Part shown: piece by piece, positions 52,408 through 62,210 of the stretch
How the letters are laid out: every line of letters begins with the position of its first letter
Position numbering within the stretch: the first letter of the stretch is position 1
Assembly: GCA_039029735.1 (NCBI GenBank)
Contig: JBCCFL010000009.1
Coordinates: forward strand, 1-64,000
DNA length: 64,000 nt
Origin: CADEDH01 sp039029735
Lineage (GTDB): Bacteria > Actinomycetota > Acidimicrobiia > Acidimicrobiales > SZUA-35
Direction: 5' to 3'
Program-made: the position numbers and the translations under genes
The notes under the pieces: generated by a model
What the model saw: the letters and a program-made list of their open reading frames with translations, nothing else
Told to the model about the DNA's origin: nothing
Databases searched by the model: none

Positions 52408-52517
52408 GAACCCCATCCCGCCTTGTGCGATCACGCCGGGCCGAGGAACCAGGCCGCAGACAGAACCGACGGTACGGGCCGCTGGAATCGGCGGCGAGAG
52501 CGACCGTGCCCGCCCGC

Positions 52518-52538
52518 CCTGGGGCCGAGGGGCCCAGG
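52518..52538 (-). terminator. GC hairpin after the maleylpyruvate-isomerase-like gene
   Basis: CCTGGGGCC and GGCCCAGG pair with one bulge around a short loop, 50-70 nt after the stop of the minus-strand gene at 52588. Confidence 0.4.
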
Positions 52539-52587
52539 AGCCGAGGCGTGGTGACCCAGGGGATCAGCCGGCGAGGCGAGGCGGACC

Positions 52588-53106
52588 TCAGGCGACGTCG
52601 GCCACCGGCTCCACGACGGAGCCGTGGATGCGACGGGCGTAGTCGGCCCGGGTGTCGAGGTCGGAGATGCCGTTCAGGGCGAGGTCGATGGTGGCGGCGG
52701 GGATCGAATGATCGAGGCCGAGGGGGCGCCTGATGTCCTGGCCGTGAACGATCACCTCGCTGAGGGGGATCTCCGGTCCGAGGCCCGGCGGGGTCCAACG
52801 GTCGGCAGCGTTGGCCCGCAGCAGCTCGATCCGCTCGGCCCGGCTGGTCGAGGCGTGGAGCCTGGCCGTCAGCTCGTTCACGGTGCGGGTGAGGCTGAAC
52901 CGGTTCTTCGCCATCGTGAGCCCGAGCCGTAGGTTCGACACCTCGAACGGCACCACCAGATGGGCCGCCACCTCCTCCACGGTCCACCGGTCGCACTGGC
53001 TCTGGGTGGTCCACTGGTGCTCGCTGAGGCCGGCGAGGTCGTCGGCGAGCCGCAGACGCTCGACCTCGATCGCAGCCCACATCGCATCGGTCTGGGTGGT
53101 GGTCAT
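52588..53106 (-). CDS. DinB/maleylpyruvate-isomerase-N family protein
   Basis: 172 aa four-helix protein: MWAAIEVERLRLADDLAGL, CDRWTVEEVAAHLVVP and IPLSEVIVHGQDIRRPLG. Actinobacterial members are often mycothiol-dependent metalloenzymes with His ligands; here the His in VAAHL and in VIVHGQD are present. Substrate unknown. ATG at 53106 with AGGAGA upstream. Confidence 0.8.
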   Translation of the reverse strand: MTTTQTDAMWAAIEVERLRLADDLAGLSEHQWTTQSQCDRWTVEEVAAHLVVPFEVSNLRLGLTMAKNRFSLTRTVNELTARLHASTSRAERIELLRANAADRWTPPGLGPEIPLSEVIVHGQDIRRPLGLDHSIPAATIDLALNGISDLDTRADYARRIHGSVVEPVADVA

Positions 53107-53208
53107 GTCAGTCTCTCCTGGTGCAGCCTCCGTGCCGGGCTCTCCGGCTCGGGGTCTCGGCACCACGACGTGCGAGCTCGACGATTCTGGACGCGTCGCC
53201 GACAGAAG

Positions 53209-53214
53209 TAGGGT
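53209..53214 (+). promoter_or_regulatory. -10 box, leaderless MBL-hydrolase mRNA
   Basis: TAGGGT, 6 nt before the ATG at 53221. Confidence 0.45.
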
Positions 53215-53220
53215 CTGGCC

Positions 53221-53841
53221 ATGGTCGATGTGGCACAAACGCTCCACTGGTCCGACACCGACGTCGAGGTCCACAAGGTGGTCGTCGGCCCTGTCGACAA
53301 CAACGTGTTCGTGATCCGGTGCCGGCACACGGGCGAGGCGGTGCTGCTCGACGCCGCCAATGAACACGAACTCCTGCTCGATCTCTGCAAGACGCTCGGC
53401 GTGCGCACCGTGCTGGAGACTCACGGCCACTGGGATCACATTCAGGCGATCCCAGAGGTTCGCAACGCCGGCTACGAGGTGGGGGTGACCGCAGCCGACG
53501 CCTCGATGCTACCGAGCTACGACTACCTCCTCGACGACGACACCCGGATCGACGTGGGGCGGCTCAAGCTCCACACGATCACCACGCCGGGCCACACGGC
53601 CGGTTCGATTTGCTTCAAGCTGGTGGACAAGCCGCTGTTGTTCAGTGGCGACACGCTGTTCCCGGGCGGCCCGGGGGCCACCAAGTTCGAGGGCGGCGAC
53701 TTCGCCACGATCATCACCTCGATCGACGAGCGGCTGTTCACCCTCCCGCCCGACACGATGGTGCTCCCCGGCCACGGTGACGACACCACGATCGGCGCCG
53801 AACGGCCCCACCTCCAGGAGTGGATCGACCGCGGCTGGTAG
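53221..53841 (+). CDS. metallo-beta-lactamase-fold hydrolase (glyoxalase II-like)
   Basis: 206 aa. Metal motif THGHWDH (H68, H70, D72, H73), TTPGHTAGS, SGDTLFPGG and VLPGHGDDTTIGAE. Likely a thioester or related hydrolase in the cytosol. ATG start, leaderless. It precedes sufC by 82 nt but has separate promoter signals between them. Confidence 0.88.
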   Translation: MVDVAQTLHWSDTDVEVHKVVVGPVDNNVFVIRCRHTGEAVLLDAANEHELLLDLCKTLGVRTVLETHGHWDHIQAIPEVRNAGYEVGVTAADASMLPSYDYLLDDDTRIDVGRLKLHTITTPGHTAGSICFKLVDKPLLFSGDTLFPGGPGATKFEGGDFATIITSIDERLFTLPPDTMVLPGHGDDTTIGAERPHLQEWIDRGW

Positions 53842-53872
53842 CGGCGCCGATCAGACGGCGGCCTGCCTTCGG

Positions 53873-53917
53873 CATTTACACTACGTGGATTGTGGAATTG
53901 CACGAGGAGCCTAGACT
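53873..53917 (+). promoter_or_regulatory. sufCSU promoter with operator-like dyad
   Basis: TTGTGG (53890-53895), 16 bp, TAGACT (53912-53917), 6 nt before the sufC ATG: leaderless. A dyad, CATTTACACTAC / GTGG / ATTGTGGAATTG (8 of 12 arm positions complementary), covers 53873-53900 and the -35. A closely related dyad precedes sufD at 63468-63495. Confidence 0.6.
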
Positions 53918-53923
53918 GACCTC

Positions 53924-54675
<752 letters not shown>

Positions 54676-54676
<1 letters not shown>

Positions 54677-55923
54677 TGACCACCGCTCCCCCAACGATCG
54701 ACGTCGCCAGCGTTCGCAAGGACTTCCCTGTCCTCGACCAGGTGCAGAACGAGCGGCGGCTCGTGTTCCTCGACTCGGCGGCCTCGTCGCAGCACCCCCG
54801 TCAGGTGCTGCAGGCGATGAACGAGATCTACGAGGCCAGCTACGCCAACGTGCACCGCGGCGTCTACCAGCTGGCGGAGCGGGCCACGAATGCCTACGAG
54901 GGCGCCCGCTCCAAGGTGGCGCAGTTCATCAACGCCCCGAGTTCGTCCGAGGTGATCTTCACCAAGAACGCCACTGAGGGCATCAACCTCGTGGCCGGTG
55001 CGTGGGGCCGCCAGAACCTGAACGCGGGCGATGCCATCGTGCTCACGATGATGGAGCACCACGCCAACATCGTGCCGTGGCAGATGCTGGCCGCCGAGCG
55101 GGAGTTGGAGATCCGTTGGATCCCGGTGACCGACGACGGCTACCTCGATCTGTCCGACATCGACCGGCTCCTCGACGGGGCCAGCGTGCTCGCCTTCACC
55201 GCGATGTCGAACGTGCTCGGCACCATCACCCCGGTTGCGGAGCTCACGGCGATGGCGCGCGAGCGGGGCATCGTCACCGTGGTCGACGCCTGCCAGTGGG
55301 TTCCCCACCTGCCAACCGACGTGCAGGAGATGGGGGCCGACTTCGTGGCCTTCAGTGGCCACAAGATGCTCGGCCCGTCCGGCATCGGTGTGTTGTGGGG
55401 CCGGGCCGAGCTGCTCGACGCCATGCCGCCATTCCTCGGCGGCGGCGGCATGATCCTGAACGTCACCACCGACGGCTTCCTCGCCGATGCCATCCCGGCC
55501 AAGTTCGAGGCCGGCACCCCGCCGATCGTGGAGGCTGTTGGCCTCGGCGCCGCCGTCGACTACCTGAACGACCTCGGCATGGAGGCCGTGCGGCGCCACG
55601 AGGTGGAACTCACCGCCTACGCCTTGCGCACCCTCACCGAACGGGTGGGCGAGCAGCTCGTCATCCACGGCCCGAGTGAGCCGGCGGCCCGAGGCGGCGT
55701 GTTCTCGATCGCACTCCAGGACGTGCACGCCCACGACGTGAGCCAGGTGCTCGACACCCACGCGGTGTGCATCCGGCCCGGCCACCACTGCGCCAAGCCG
55801 CTGATGAAGCATCTCGGGGTGCAGGCCACGGCCCGGGCCAGCGTGTACGTCTACAACGACGCCGACGACATCGACGCTCTCGCCGACGCCTTGATCGAAG
55901 CGAAGGACTTCTTCGCCCTCTAG
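54676..55923 (+). CDS. sufS: cysteine desulfurase SufS
   Basis: 415 aa PLP enzyme of the SufS/CsdA class: FLDSAASSQHPRQVL, FTKNATEGINLVA, PLP-binding Lys230 in FSGHKMLGPSG and the persulfide Cys372 in RPGHHCAKPL. It takes sulfur from cysteine and passes it to SufU. The ATG shares one base with the sufC stop (TGATG). Confidence 0.95.
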
Positions 55924-55967
55924 CTAGCCTGCAGGCCCGACCCCGGAACGCCCACGAAAGGTCCACC

Positions 55968-56480
55968 GTGTCTGGACTCGAAGATCTCTACCGGGAGATC
56001 ATCCTCGACCACTATCGCAGCCCCCGGAACCGGGGCGAGCTGGAGACCCCGCCGGCCCATCGCACGGAGGGGTTCAACCCGCTCTGTGGTGACGAGGTCG
56101 TGGTGTACATCGAGCTCGACGACGACGATCGGATCTCCGACATCAAGATCGGTGGCAACGGCTGCTCGATCTCCCAGTCGTCGGCATCGATGATGTCGGG
56201 CGCAGTGAAGGGGAAGACGATCGCAGAGGCCCGCGAGATCACGGGTGCGTTCAAGTCGATGATGTCGATCCACGAGACCGACATCGGTGGCGACGGGTCC
56301 GAAGCCGAGGCCCCAGCCGACGGCGTGTCCAGCGAGTTGAAGCTGGGCGACCTGGAGGCGCTGCGAGGTGTGGTGAAGTTCCCGGTGCGAATCAAGTGCG
56401 CCACGCTGAGCTGGAACACCCTCGCCCAGGCGTTCGATGAAGTGGCCGAAGGCGGCGTGTCGGGTGCGCCGGCGTCGTAG
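55968..56480 (+). CDS. sufU: zinc-type sulfur transfer protein SufU
   Basis: 170 aa. Conserved C40 (NPLCGDE, with D42), C66 (GNGCSISQS) and C144 (RIKCATLSW), and the SufU-specific insertion at about 100-135, here acidic. It receives sulfane sulfur from SufS. GTG start with GAAAGG upstream, 44 nt after sufS. Confidence 0.93.
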   Translation: MSGLEDLYREIILDHYRSPRNRGELETPPAHRTEGFNPLCGDEVVVYIELDDDDRISDIKIGGNGCSISQSSASMMSGAVKGKTIAEAREITGAFKSMMSIHETDIGGDGSEAEAPADGVSSELKLGDLEALRGVVKFPVRIKCATLSWNTLAQAFDEVAEGGVSGAPAS

Positions 56481-56500
56481 TTCGCTGCTTGACTGAACCG

Positions 56501-57202
56501 ATGGCCGAATCGACGCGACCCCCCTCCCCCATCGATCGGGTGTTCCTCACCGACGATCCCGACGCGGGGATGCTCATCCTGGTGCGTCACGGCCAGCAGC
56601 AGTGGCCCGACCCGGAAACGTCGTCGACGGGCGACTGGGTGAACCCGCCGCTGTCGCAGTTGGGTGAGAGCCAGGCCTTGGCCGTTGGCGAGTACCTGTC
56701 GGTGGAGGCACCGTCCGCGGTGTACAGCTCGCATCTGTACCGGGCGAACGACACCGGCAAGGCGATCGCCAAGCACCACGGGCTGGACGTGAACGTGGTC
56801 GAGGACCTGGAGGAGATCCGGATCTTCGAGCAGCTCCCGCCCGAGGGCCGGGCCATCGATCTGCTGGGCGAGCAGGCAATGGAGGGCATCCGGGGCCGCT
56901 TCGTGCAGGAGCGAAGCTGGGACGTGTACCCCCACAGCGAGTCGTCGCTGAACTTCCGACGGCGAATCGGCTACTCCCTCGAAGGGATCATGGCCTCCCA
57001 CCCCGGCGAGACCGTGGTGGTGGCCTGCCACGGCGGCGTGATCAACGTGGCGGCGTCGATGACGCTGGAGCACGACAGCGACTTCCTCTTCCGCCCAGCG
57101 CATGCCTCGGTGCACCGCTTCCGCTTCGGCAACGGCCGCCGCGTGGTCGAGTCGCTCAACGAAACCCGCTTCCTCGCCCAGTCCGAGCTGCTCTCGTACT
57201 AG
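56501..57202 (+). CDS. histidine phosphatase family protein
   Basis: 233 aa, phosphoglycerate-mutase-like. Catalytic RHG in LILVRHGQQQW, SSHLYRANDTGKAIA and the second His in VVVACHGGVINV. Substrate unknown. ATG at 56501 taken; a TTG at 56489 is possible. It lies 20 nt after sufU and may be co-transcribed. Ends 19 nt before the convergent AraC-type gene. Confidence 0.85.
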   Translation: MAESTRPPSPIDRVFLTDDPDAGMLILVRHGQQQWPDPETSSTGDWVNPPLSQLGESQALAVGEYLSVEAPSAVYSSHLYRANDTGKAIAKHHGLDVNVVEDLEEIRIFEQLPPEGRAIDLLGEQAMEGIRGRFVQERSWDVYPHSESSLNFRRRIGYSLEGIMASHPGETVVVACHGGVINVAASMTLEHDSDFLFRPAHASVHRFRFGNGRRVVESLNETRFLAQSELLSY

Positions 57203-57221
57203 CAAGGCTGGCCGTGTGGCG

Positions 57222-58214
57222 TCAGCCGTTGACCAGTGCCGACCGCGTCTGGTCCGGCGTCTCCCCGGTCCAGTTGTGGAACGCCCGATAAAACGAACTC
57301 GTCTCTTCGTAGCCGAGCAGGAACGCGATGTCGGCGGCGGTGAGCGCCGGGTCGCGCAGATAGTGCCGGGCCAGCTGGGCGCGGGTCGAGTTCAGGATCT
57401 CCTGGAAGCCCGTGCCCTCCGACTTCAGTTGGCGGTGAAGCGTCCGTGAGCTGACGGCGAGCTCGGCTGCGACCTCGGCGACGGTCGTGCGACCGACGGG
57501 CAGGATCTCGAGCAGGATGGCCCGCACCCGTTCGCTCGTCGGCGCCTCGACGTCGATGTCGGCGAGGCGTCGCCGCAGCTGAGGCTCGAACGTGTTCCAG
57601 ATCGCATCGTTCGCCGTCATGAACGGACGCTCCGCATCGGCGACGCTGAACGCCACGGCGTGCGTGTCGGCCTGCTCGATCGGCGCACCGATCATCTCCT
57701 CGTAGGCGGTGACGTTCTCTGGAACCTCCCTCATCGCAAGGCGGGCGGGTTCGACATGGCGCCTCGTCCCGATGCGGGCCATCGCAACCCAGGAAAGCAA
57801 CTCGGTCATGACCATGGTCGTCGGCGGGTGCGCCCCAACTGGCCATTCGAACCCGATGGTGGTGCCGGCTGGACCAGCGTCGACCCGCATGTGCAGGGGG
57901 CCGATGAGCTTCTTGTACACGGCCACGCGCCGTGCGGCGGTGTTCAGATCGGGGCTCATCATCGCGGCGAACAGTGCCGGGGCGAAGACTTCCGGGGAGA
58001 GCTTCTCCTCGATCAACAGCGGGAGGTTCGGGTGGTCCGCCTCGGCTTCGAGGGCACGCCACAGCCCGAAGAATTCATCCTGGGAGAGCCACACCGGCCC
58101 ACCAGCGAGAAGATCCGGGCGCAGGCCAGCCCGACGCAGCACGGCCGTCGGACTCACCCCGAGGTCGATCAGCAGGGCCCGAACGCCGGGTTCGAGTGCA
58201 TATCTGTTACCCAT
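57222..58214 (-). CDS. AraC-family transcriptional regulator
   Basis: 330 aa. N-terminal arabinose-binding-like domain of the OruR/ArgR type (ALLIDLGVSPTAVLRRAGL), and C-terminal AraC helix-turn-helix pair: VAEVAAELAVSSRTLHRQLKSEGTGF and DIAFLLGYEETSSFYRAFHNWTGETP. ATG at 58214 with GAGGAG upstream. Divergent from the hydrolase at 58434, which it probably controls through the direct repeats at 58280-58314. Confidence 0.9.
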   Translation of the reverse strand: MGNRYALEPGVRALLIDLGVSPTAVLRRAGLRPDLLAGGPVWLSQDEFFGLWRALEAEADHPNLPLLIEEKLSPEVFAPALFAAMMSPDLNTAARRVAVYKKLIGPLHMRVDAGPAGTTIGFEWPVGAHPPTTMVMTELLSWVAMARIGTRRHVEPARLAMREVPENVTAYEEMIGAPIEQADTHAVAFSVADAERPFMTANDAIWNTFEPQLRRRLADIDVEAPTSERVRAILLEILPVGRTTVAEVAAELAVSSRTLHRQLKSEGTGFQEILNSTRAQLARHYLRDPALTAADIAFLLGYEETSSFYRAFHNWTGETPDQTRSALVNG

Positions 58215-58279
58215 CTCGACGCTCCTCGGCTGGAAGACCCGGCTGCCCAACGGTATCGACACCTCGCCCGCCGGGCAGT

Positions 58280-58314
58280 AGCAGATCCCGCCACACCGCC
58301 AGCAGATCCCGCCA
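58280..58314. promoter_or_regulatory. AraC-type operator: two 14-bp direct repeats, 21 bp apart
   Basis: AGCAGATCCCGCCA at 58280-58293 and again, identical, at 58301-58314. The 21-bp register is two DNA turns, the usual geometry for AraC-family half-sites, and both lie between the regulator and its divergent neighbour. Confidence 0.65.
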
Positions 58315-58433
58315 TTCGCCGTTGGCGCCATCTGCGACGGAACTGGCGGTATCCGCGAATCGCCCCGAACCCGTCATCTCTACGGTGCTGCTGGACGGAC
58401 AGATCGAGCCTCACGCAGAACGGGAGCACCCCC

Positions 58434-59396
58434 ATGAGCACGCCAACGCGCAACGACTACCACGAGGACCTGCGAGGCAGCCTCATGGTCGGCCGGGCCG
58501 TCACCTGGATGGCCCGCCGCCGGTGGGGGCTACGCACGATGCACCGGCTCATGATGAAGCCGATGGTCGGCAACGAGATCGACGGCGTGGTCAACGATGA
58601 GATCCACATTCCGAGCACGACGACCCCGGGGCACTCGATTCGTGCCCGCGTGTACAAGCCGGCCGGAGCTACCGGCCCGCTGCCCGCAATGCTCTATGCC
58701 CATGGCGGCGGATACCAGGTGGGTGTCCCCGAGCTGGCCAACGACTTCTTCGAGGACCTCCTGCAACGCCGCGACATTGCGATCATCGCTCCCGCCTACC
58801 GGCTGTCGTTGGCCGGCCACCCGTTCCCCGCCGGCCTCGACGACTGCTACGACACCATCCGGCACATGAAGGCGCACGCCGCCGACCTCGGCGTTCGCGA
58901 CGACGCCTTCGTGATCGCCGGCCACAGCGGAGGCGGTGGAATGGCCGCTGCCCTCACGCACCGGGTGGTCGATGCGGGCGAGATCAACGTGGCGTTCCAG
59001 ATGCCGATCTATCCGATGCTCGACCATCGGATGCAGACGCCATCGGCCCAACTGGAAGGCACCGCCGTGTGGGACCGACGCACGAACGCCATGGCCTGGG
59101 AGAACTATCTCGGCCATCTGAACGGAAACGTCCCCGAGTACGCCTCCCCCGCTCTGCGGACCGAGCTCGGCGGCCTGCCGCCGACGATCAGCTGGGTGGG
59201 CGACATGGAACCGTTCAAGGACGAGACCATCGCCTACATCGACGCCCTCGAAGCCGCCGGCGTACCCACCCGATTCCGGCTCTTCGAAGGTGGATGCCAC
59301 GGCTTCGAGAACCTCGCCCCCAAGGTCGGCGTGTCACTGGATGCGATCGAGTTCCAGGGAAGCGCCTTCGCCGACTTCTACGACCTCTATCTCTAG
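58434..59396 (+). CDS. alpha/beta hydrolase, HSL-type esterase
   Basis: 320 aa. HGGG oxyanion motif (HGGGYQVG, 90-93), nucleophile in VIAGHSGGGGM (Ser), acid near WVGDMEPFKDE and His in FEGGCHGFEN. Acts on carboxylic esters. ATG at 58434 with GGGAG upstream; longer readings run antisense to the regulator. Expression is probably under the AraC-type protein encoded divergently. Confidence 0.87.
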   Translation: MSTPTRNDYHEDLRGSLMVGRAVTWMARRRWGLRTMHRLMMKPMVGNEIDGVVNDEIHIPSTTTPGHSIRARVYKPAGATGPLPAMLYAHGGGYQVGVPELANDFFEDLLQRRDIAIIAPAYRLSLAGHPFPAGLDDCYDTIRHMKAHAADLGVRDDAFVIAGHSGGGGMAAALTHRVVDAGEINVAFQMPIYPMLDHRMQTPSAQLEGTAVWDRRTNAMAWENYLGHLNGNVPEYASPALRTELGGLPPTISWVGDMEPFKDETIAYIDALEAAGVPTRFRLFEGGCHGFENLAPKVGVSLDAIEFQGSAFADFYDLYL

Positions 59397-59428
59397 GTGA
59401 TTGCCAGTCGGGCGCTGACCGATGTCGA

Positions 59429-59445
59429 CCGCAGCTCAGCTGCGG
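59429..59445. terminator. perfect 17-bp palindrome between convergent genes
   Basis: CCGCAGCT, C, AGCTGCGG: exact 8-bp arms. It overlaps the stop of the minus-strand nucleotidase gene and follows the hydrolase by 32 nt. Confidence 0.45.
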
Positions 59446-60023
59446 GTCTGTTGGAGGGTCTCGACGGCGACGATGAAGTCGTCCCATTCCTCGACGTCGA
59501 GGGCGCCCGGCACCGGGCTGTTCCACGGCCGAACGTAACGACAGGTGACCGCACGCGGTCGGCCGAGCACCAGATCCCGCACGTTGTGGTCGGCGTCGTC
59601 GAGGTAGACGTCACAGTCGACCCTGGTCTTGTCGTTCACGATGTGCACCTCGCCGGCCGGCACGTCGTGCGTGCGCAGCCAGGCGTGGGTGTCTTTGATC
59701 GCGAACCGAGGCTTGGTCGTCACGATCACGATCTCGTGGCCATCGTCGTGCAACTTGTGCAGCGCCTCGATCGCCCCGGGGTAGGGATCGAGGCCATAGA
59801 AGAGGCTGCGGCCTTCAGCACACGTTCTGGCCCAGTTCCAGAACTGCCCCATCGTGGTGAAGTGGGTGAGCCCGACCGGGGCGTCCCACTCCTGCACGTC
59901 ATCGGAGGTCGGCTCGCGAGGCACCCGACCCGGGAAGTCACGGTTGTAGCGCCAGGTCCACCCCGCGTTGAAGTCGGCGATCACGCCGTCCATGTCGATA
60001 CCGAGTCGCAGTCCGTCCACCAT
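59436..60023 (-). CDS. 5'(3')-deoxyribonucleotidase-like HAD protein
   Basis: 195 aa. HAD motif I LGIDMDGVIADF (D10, D12), VIVTTKPRFAI (motif II), and YLDDADHNVRDL (motif IV). Resembles NT5C-type nucleotidases that remove phosphate from deoxynucleotides. ATG at 60023; the frame upstream is antisense to nothing known but lacks similarity. Last gene of the sufD minus-strand run; gap of 17 nt from the racemase. Confidence 0.8.
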   Translation of the reverse strand: MVDGLRLGIDMDGVIADFNAGWTWRYNRDFPGRVPREPTSDDVQEWDAPVGLTHFTTMGQFWNWARTCAEGRSLFYGLDPYPGAIEALHKLHDDGHEIVIVTTKPRFAIKDTHAWLRTHDVPAGEVHIVNDKTRVDCDVYLDDADHNVRDLVLGRPRAVTCRYVRPWNSPVPGALDVEEWDDFIVAVETLQQTRS

Positions 60024-60040
60024 GTCCAACCTAGGGGCGC

Positions 60041-60733
60041 TCAGGCGCCAAGCGCGGCGACGACCGCCGCCTCTGCGTGAAGGGCCGTGGTCGGGAAGTA
60101 GGCGACGTCGACGTCGTAGGGCCCGACGAGCAGCTCGATCTCGGTGCAACCGGCGATCACGCCGGTGGCGCCGGCGGCGACGAGCCGGCCGATCACCGCC
60201 AGGTACGCGGCCTTCGACTCGGCCCGCACCACGCCCTGCACCAGCTCGGTGTAGATCACGTCGTGCACGAGCGTGCGGTCGTCGTCATCGGGCACGATCA
60301 CGGTGAGCCCGTGGGCTTCGAGCCGCCCCCGGTAGAAGTCCTGTTCCATCGTGTAGCGGGTGCCGAGCAGCGCCACCCGCTCCACGCCAGCGGCCACTAC
60401 GGCAGCAGCGGTGGCATCGGCGAGGTGGAGGAACGGCACCGAGATCGCCGCCTCGATCACTGGGGCCACCACGTGCATCGTGTTGGTGCACAGCACGATC
60501 AGATCGGCCCCCGCCTCCTGCAGGCGGCGGGCGTCGGCGGCAAGCAGCGCCCCAGCCCCATCCCAGTCGCCCTTCTCCTGGAGCGCCTCGATGGCAGCGA
60601 AGTTGTAGCTGCGGATGATCAGATCGGCCGACGACGTGCCGCCGAGTTCGGCCCGGACACCCTCATTGATCAGCCGCTCGTAGTGGATCGAGCTCTCCCA
60701 GCTCATTCCCCCGAGCAGGCCGATGGTCTTCAT
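60041..60733 (-). CDS. aspartate/glutamate racemase family protein
   Basis: 230 aa. MKTIGLLGGMSWESSIHYYR-like start, first catalytic Cys82 in LIVLCTNTMH, second in VIAGCTEIELL. PLP-independent racemase of the YgeA/aspartate type. ATG at 60733, 31 nt after the PCD stop. Confidence 0.87.
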   Translation of the reverse strand: MKTIGLLGGMSWESSIHYERLINEGVRAELGGTSSADLIIRSYNFAAIEALQEKGDWDGAGALLAADARRLQEAGADLIVLCTNTMHVVAPVIEAAISVPFLHLADATAAAVVAAGVERVALLGTRYTMEQDFYRGRLEAHGLTVIVPDDDDRTLVHDVIYTELVQGVVRAESKAAYLAVIGRLVAAGATGVIAGCTEIELLVGPYDVDVAYFPTTALHAEAAVVAALGA

Positions 60734-60764
60734 CGTGACGAGGCCGCGGGAGCCACTCGGCCCC

Positions 60765-61082
60765 TCAGCCCTCGGCGATGATTGCGCCACCGGCCCGGGC
60801 CGCCGCCGTACTGGCGATGGCGGCGAGGTCGGTGTCGTAGTTCGTGAGGCCGTCGGCGTCGTGCGTGGTCAACTCGATGGTCACCCGGTTGTAGACGTTC
60901 GACCACTCCGGATGGTGGTTGAGCCGCTCCGCGTGGATCGCCACCTCACTCATGAACCCGAACGCCGCCGCGAAGTCGGGGAACCGGAACCGGGCTCGAA
61001 TCAGGTCGCCGTCGCGCTGCCAGTCGGGCAACGTGGCGAGTGCGGCGGTCACGTCGGCGTCAGTGAGTCGTTCAGGTGCCAT
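60765..61082 (-). CDS. pterin-4a-carbinolamine dehydratase
   Basis: 105 aa. Family motif EVAIHAERLNHHPEWSNVYNRVTIELTTHDADGLT with the catalytic His-His pair. It dehydrates 4a-hydroxytetrahydropterin and can act in molybdopterin or pterin recycling. ATG at 61082, 16 nt after sufC2; a longer upstream reading lies inside sufC2. Confidence 0.88.
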   Translation of the reverse strand: MAPERLTDADVTAALATLPDWQRDGDLIRARFRFPDFAAAFGFMSEVAIHAERLNHHPEWSNVYNRVTIELTTHDADGLTNYDTDLAAIASTAAARAGGAIIAEG

Positions 61083-61098
61083 GGTCGGTGGCCTGCCT

Positions 61099-61887
61099 TC
61101 AGGCGAGCGGGTCGGCGAACGGATCAGCGAAGGGGTCGGCGGCGCTGCCGTTGCCCTTCGCAGTCGAAGCGGGTTCAGCCTCGACGTAATTGGCGTAGCC
61201 GGATGCCTCCAGCTCGTCGGCCAGCTCCGGGCCACCGGAGGCCACGATCTTGCCCTGAGCGAGTACGTGAACGTGGTCGGGCCGCAGTTCGGTGAGCAGG
61301 CGGCTGTAGTGGGTGATCACAAGCACCCCGAGGCCTTCGTTGGTTGCTCGCTCCACTCGCTGGGCCACGATGCGCAGTGCATCCACGTCGAGCCCGGAGT
61401 CGAGCTCGTCGAGCACAGCGATCTGAGGCCGGAGCACGGCCAGCTGGAGGGTCTCGTTGCGCTTCTTCTCACCGCCACTCATGTCAACGTTCAACGAACG
61501 TGACATCAGTTCCGGCGGTACGCCGAGCTGGTCGGCCTCGGCGGTGAGGCGGGCAGAGAGTTCAGCATCATCGCGGCCGGCGTTGAGCACGTCGAGCAGC
61601 GACACCCCTGGCACCTCGATCGGGTACTGCATGGCGAGGAACAGCCCGGCCCGAGCCCGCTCCCACGTGGGAAGCGACAGCAGGTCTCGGCCGTCGAGCG
61701 TGGCCGAGCCGCCGAGCACCTCGTAGCCGGGCTTGCCCATCAGCACATGCGAGAGCGTGGACTTGCCAGCGCCGTTCGGGCCCATCACGGCATGGACTTC
61801 TCCGGGGCGGATCGTGAGATCCACGCCGTTGAGAATGGTGACGCCACCAACGGCGGCGCGCAGATCGCTGATGACGAGATCGGTCAT
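61099..61887 (-). CDS. sufC2: Fe-S assembly ATPase SufC (copy 2)
   Basis: 262 aa. Walker A GPNGAGKST, FLAMQYPIEVPGVSLLDVLN, signature MSGGEKKRNE, Walker B AVLDELDSGLDVDAL, ITHYSRLL. The last about 25 residues are extra and end in ADPFADPFADPLA, a short tandem motif absent from copy 1. ATGA overlap with the Rieske gene; gene order sufD-Rieske-sufC is the usual actinobacterial one. Confidence 0.95.
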   Translation of the reverse strand: MTDLVISDLRAAVGGVTILNGVDLTIRPGEVHAVMGPNGAGKSTLSHVLMGKPGYEVLGGSATLDGRDLLSLPTWERARAGLFLAMQYPIEVPGVSLLDVLNAGRDDAELSARLTAEADQLGVPPELMSRSLNVDMSGGEKKRNETLQLAVLRPQIAVLDELDSGLDVDALRIVAQRVERATNEGLGVLVITHYSRLLTELRPDHVHVLAQGKIVASGGPELADELEASGYANYVEAEPASTAKGNGSAADPFADPFADPLA

Positions 61888-62210
61888 CGGGCCTCCTCGG
61901 GCAGCTTCACCTCGACGGCACCGCCGACGACGGCCACCTCGTACACGGGGACCGGCTTGGTGGCCGGAAAACTGTCGGGCTCGCCGGTGATCACCGAGAA
62001 CGCTGACCCGTGCTTCCAGCACTCGACCGTCTTGTCGTCACAGTCGAGTTCACCCTCGGCCAGCGAGTAGTCAGCGTGGGAGCAGCGATCACCGATCACA
62101 TGCACGTCGTCGCCGAAGCGGATCAGGGCCAAGCGATGCCCGTCCACGTCGATGCGGCGGGCGGAGTCGGGCTCGATCTCATCGAGCTGGCACACAGTCA
62201 CGGTGGTCAC
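61884..62210 (-). CDS. Rieske [2Fe-2S] ferredoxin in the suf operon
   Basis: 108 aa. Cluster motifs CSHADYSLAEG and CWKHGSAFS (CxH...CxxH). Non-haem-oxygenase-type Rieske ferredoxin, known in actinobacterial suf operons between sufD and sufC, role not established. GTG start overlapping the sufD stop by 4 bp. Confidence 0.92.
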   Translation of the reverse strand: MTTVTVCQLDEIEPDSARRIDVDGHRLALIRFGDDVHVIGDRCSHADYSLAEGELDCDDKTVECWKHGSAFSVITGEPDSFPATKPVPVYEVAVVGGAVEVKLPEEAR

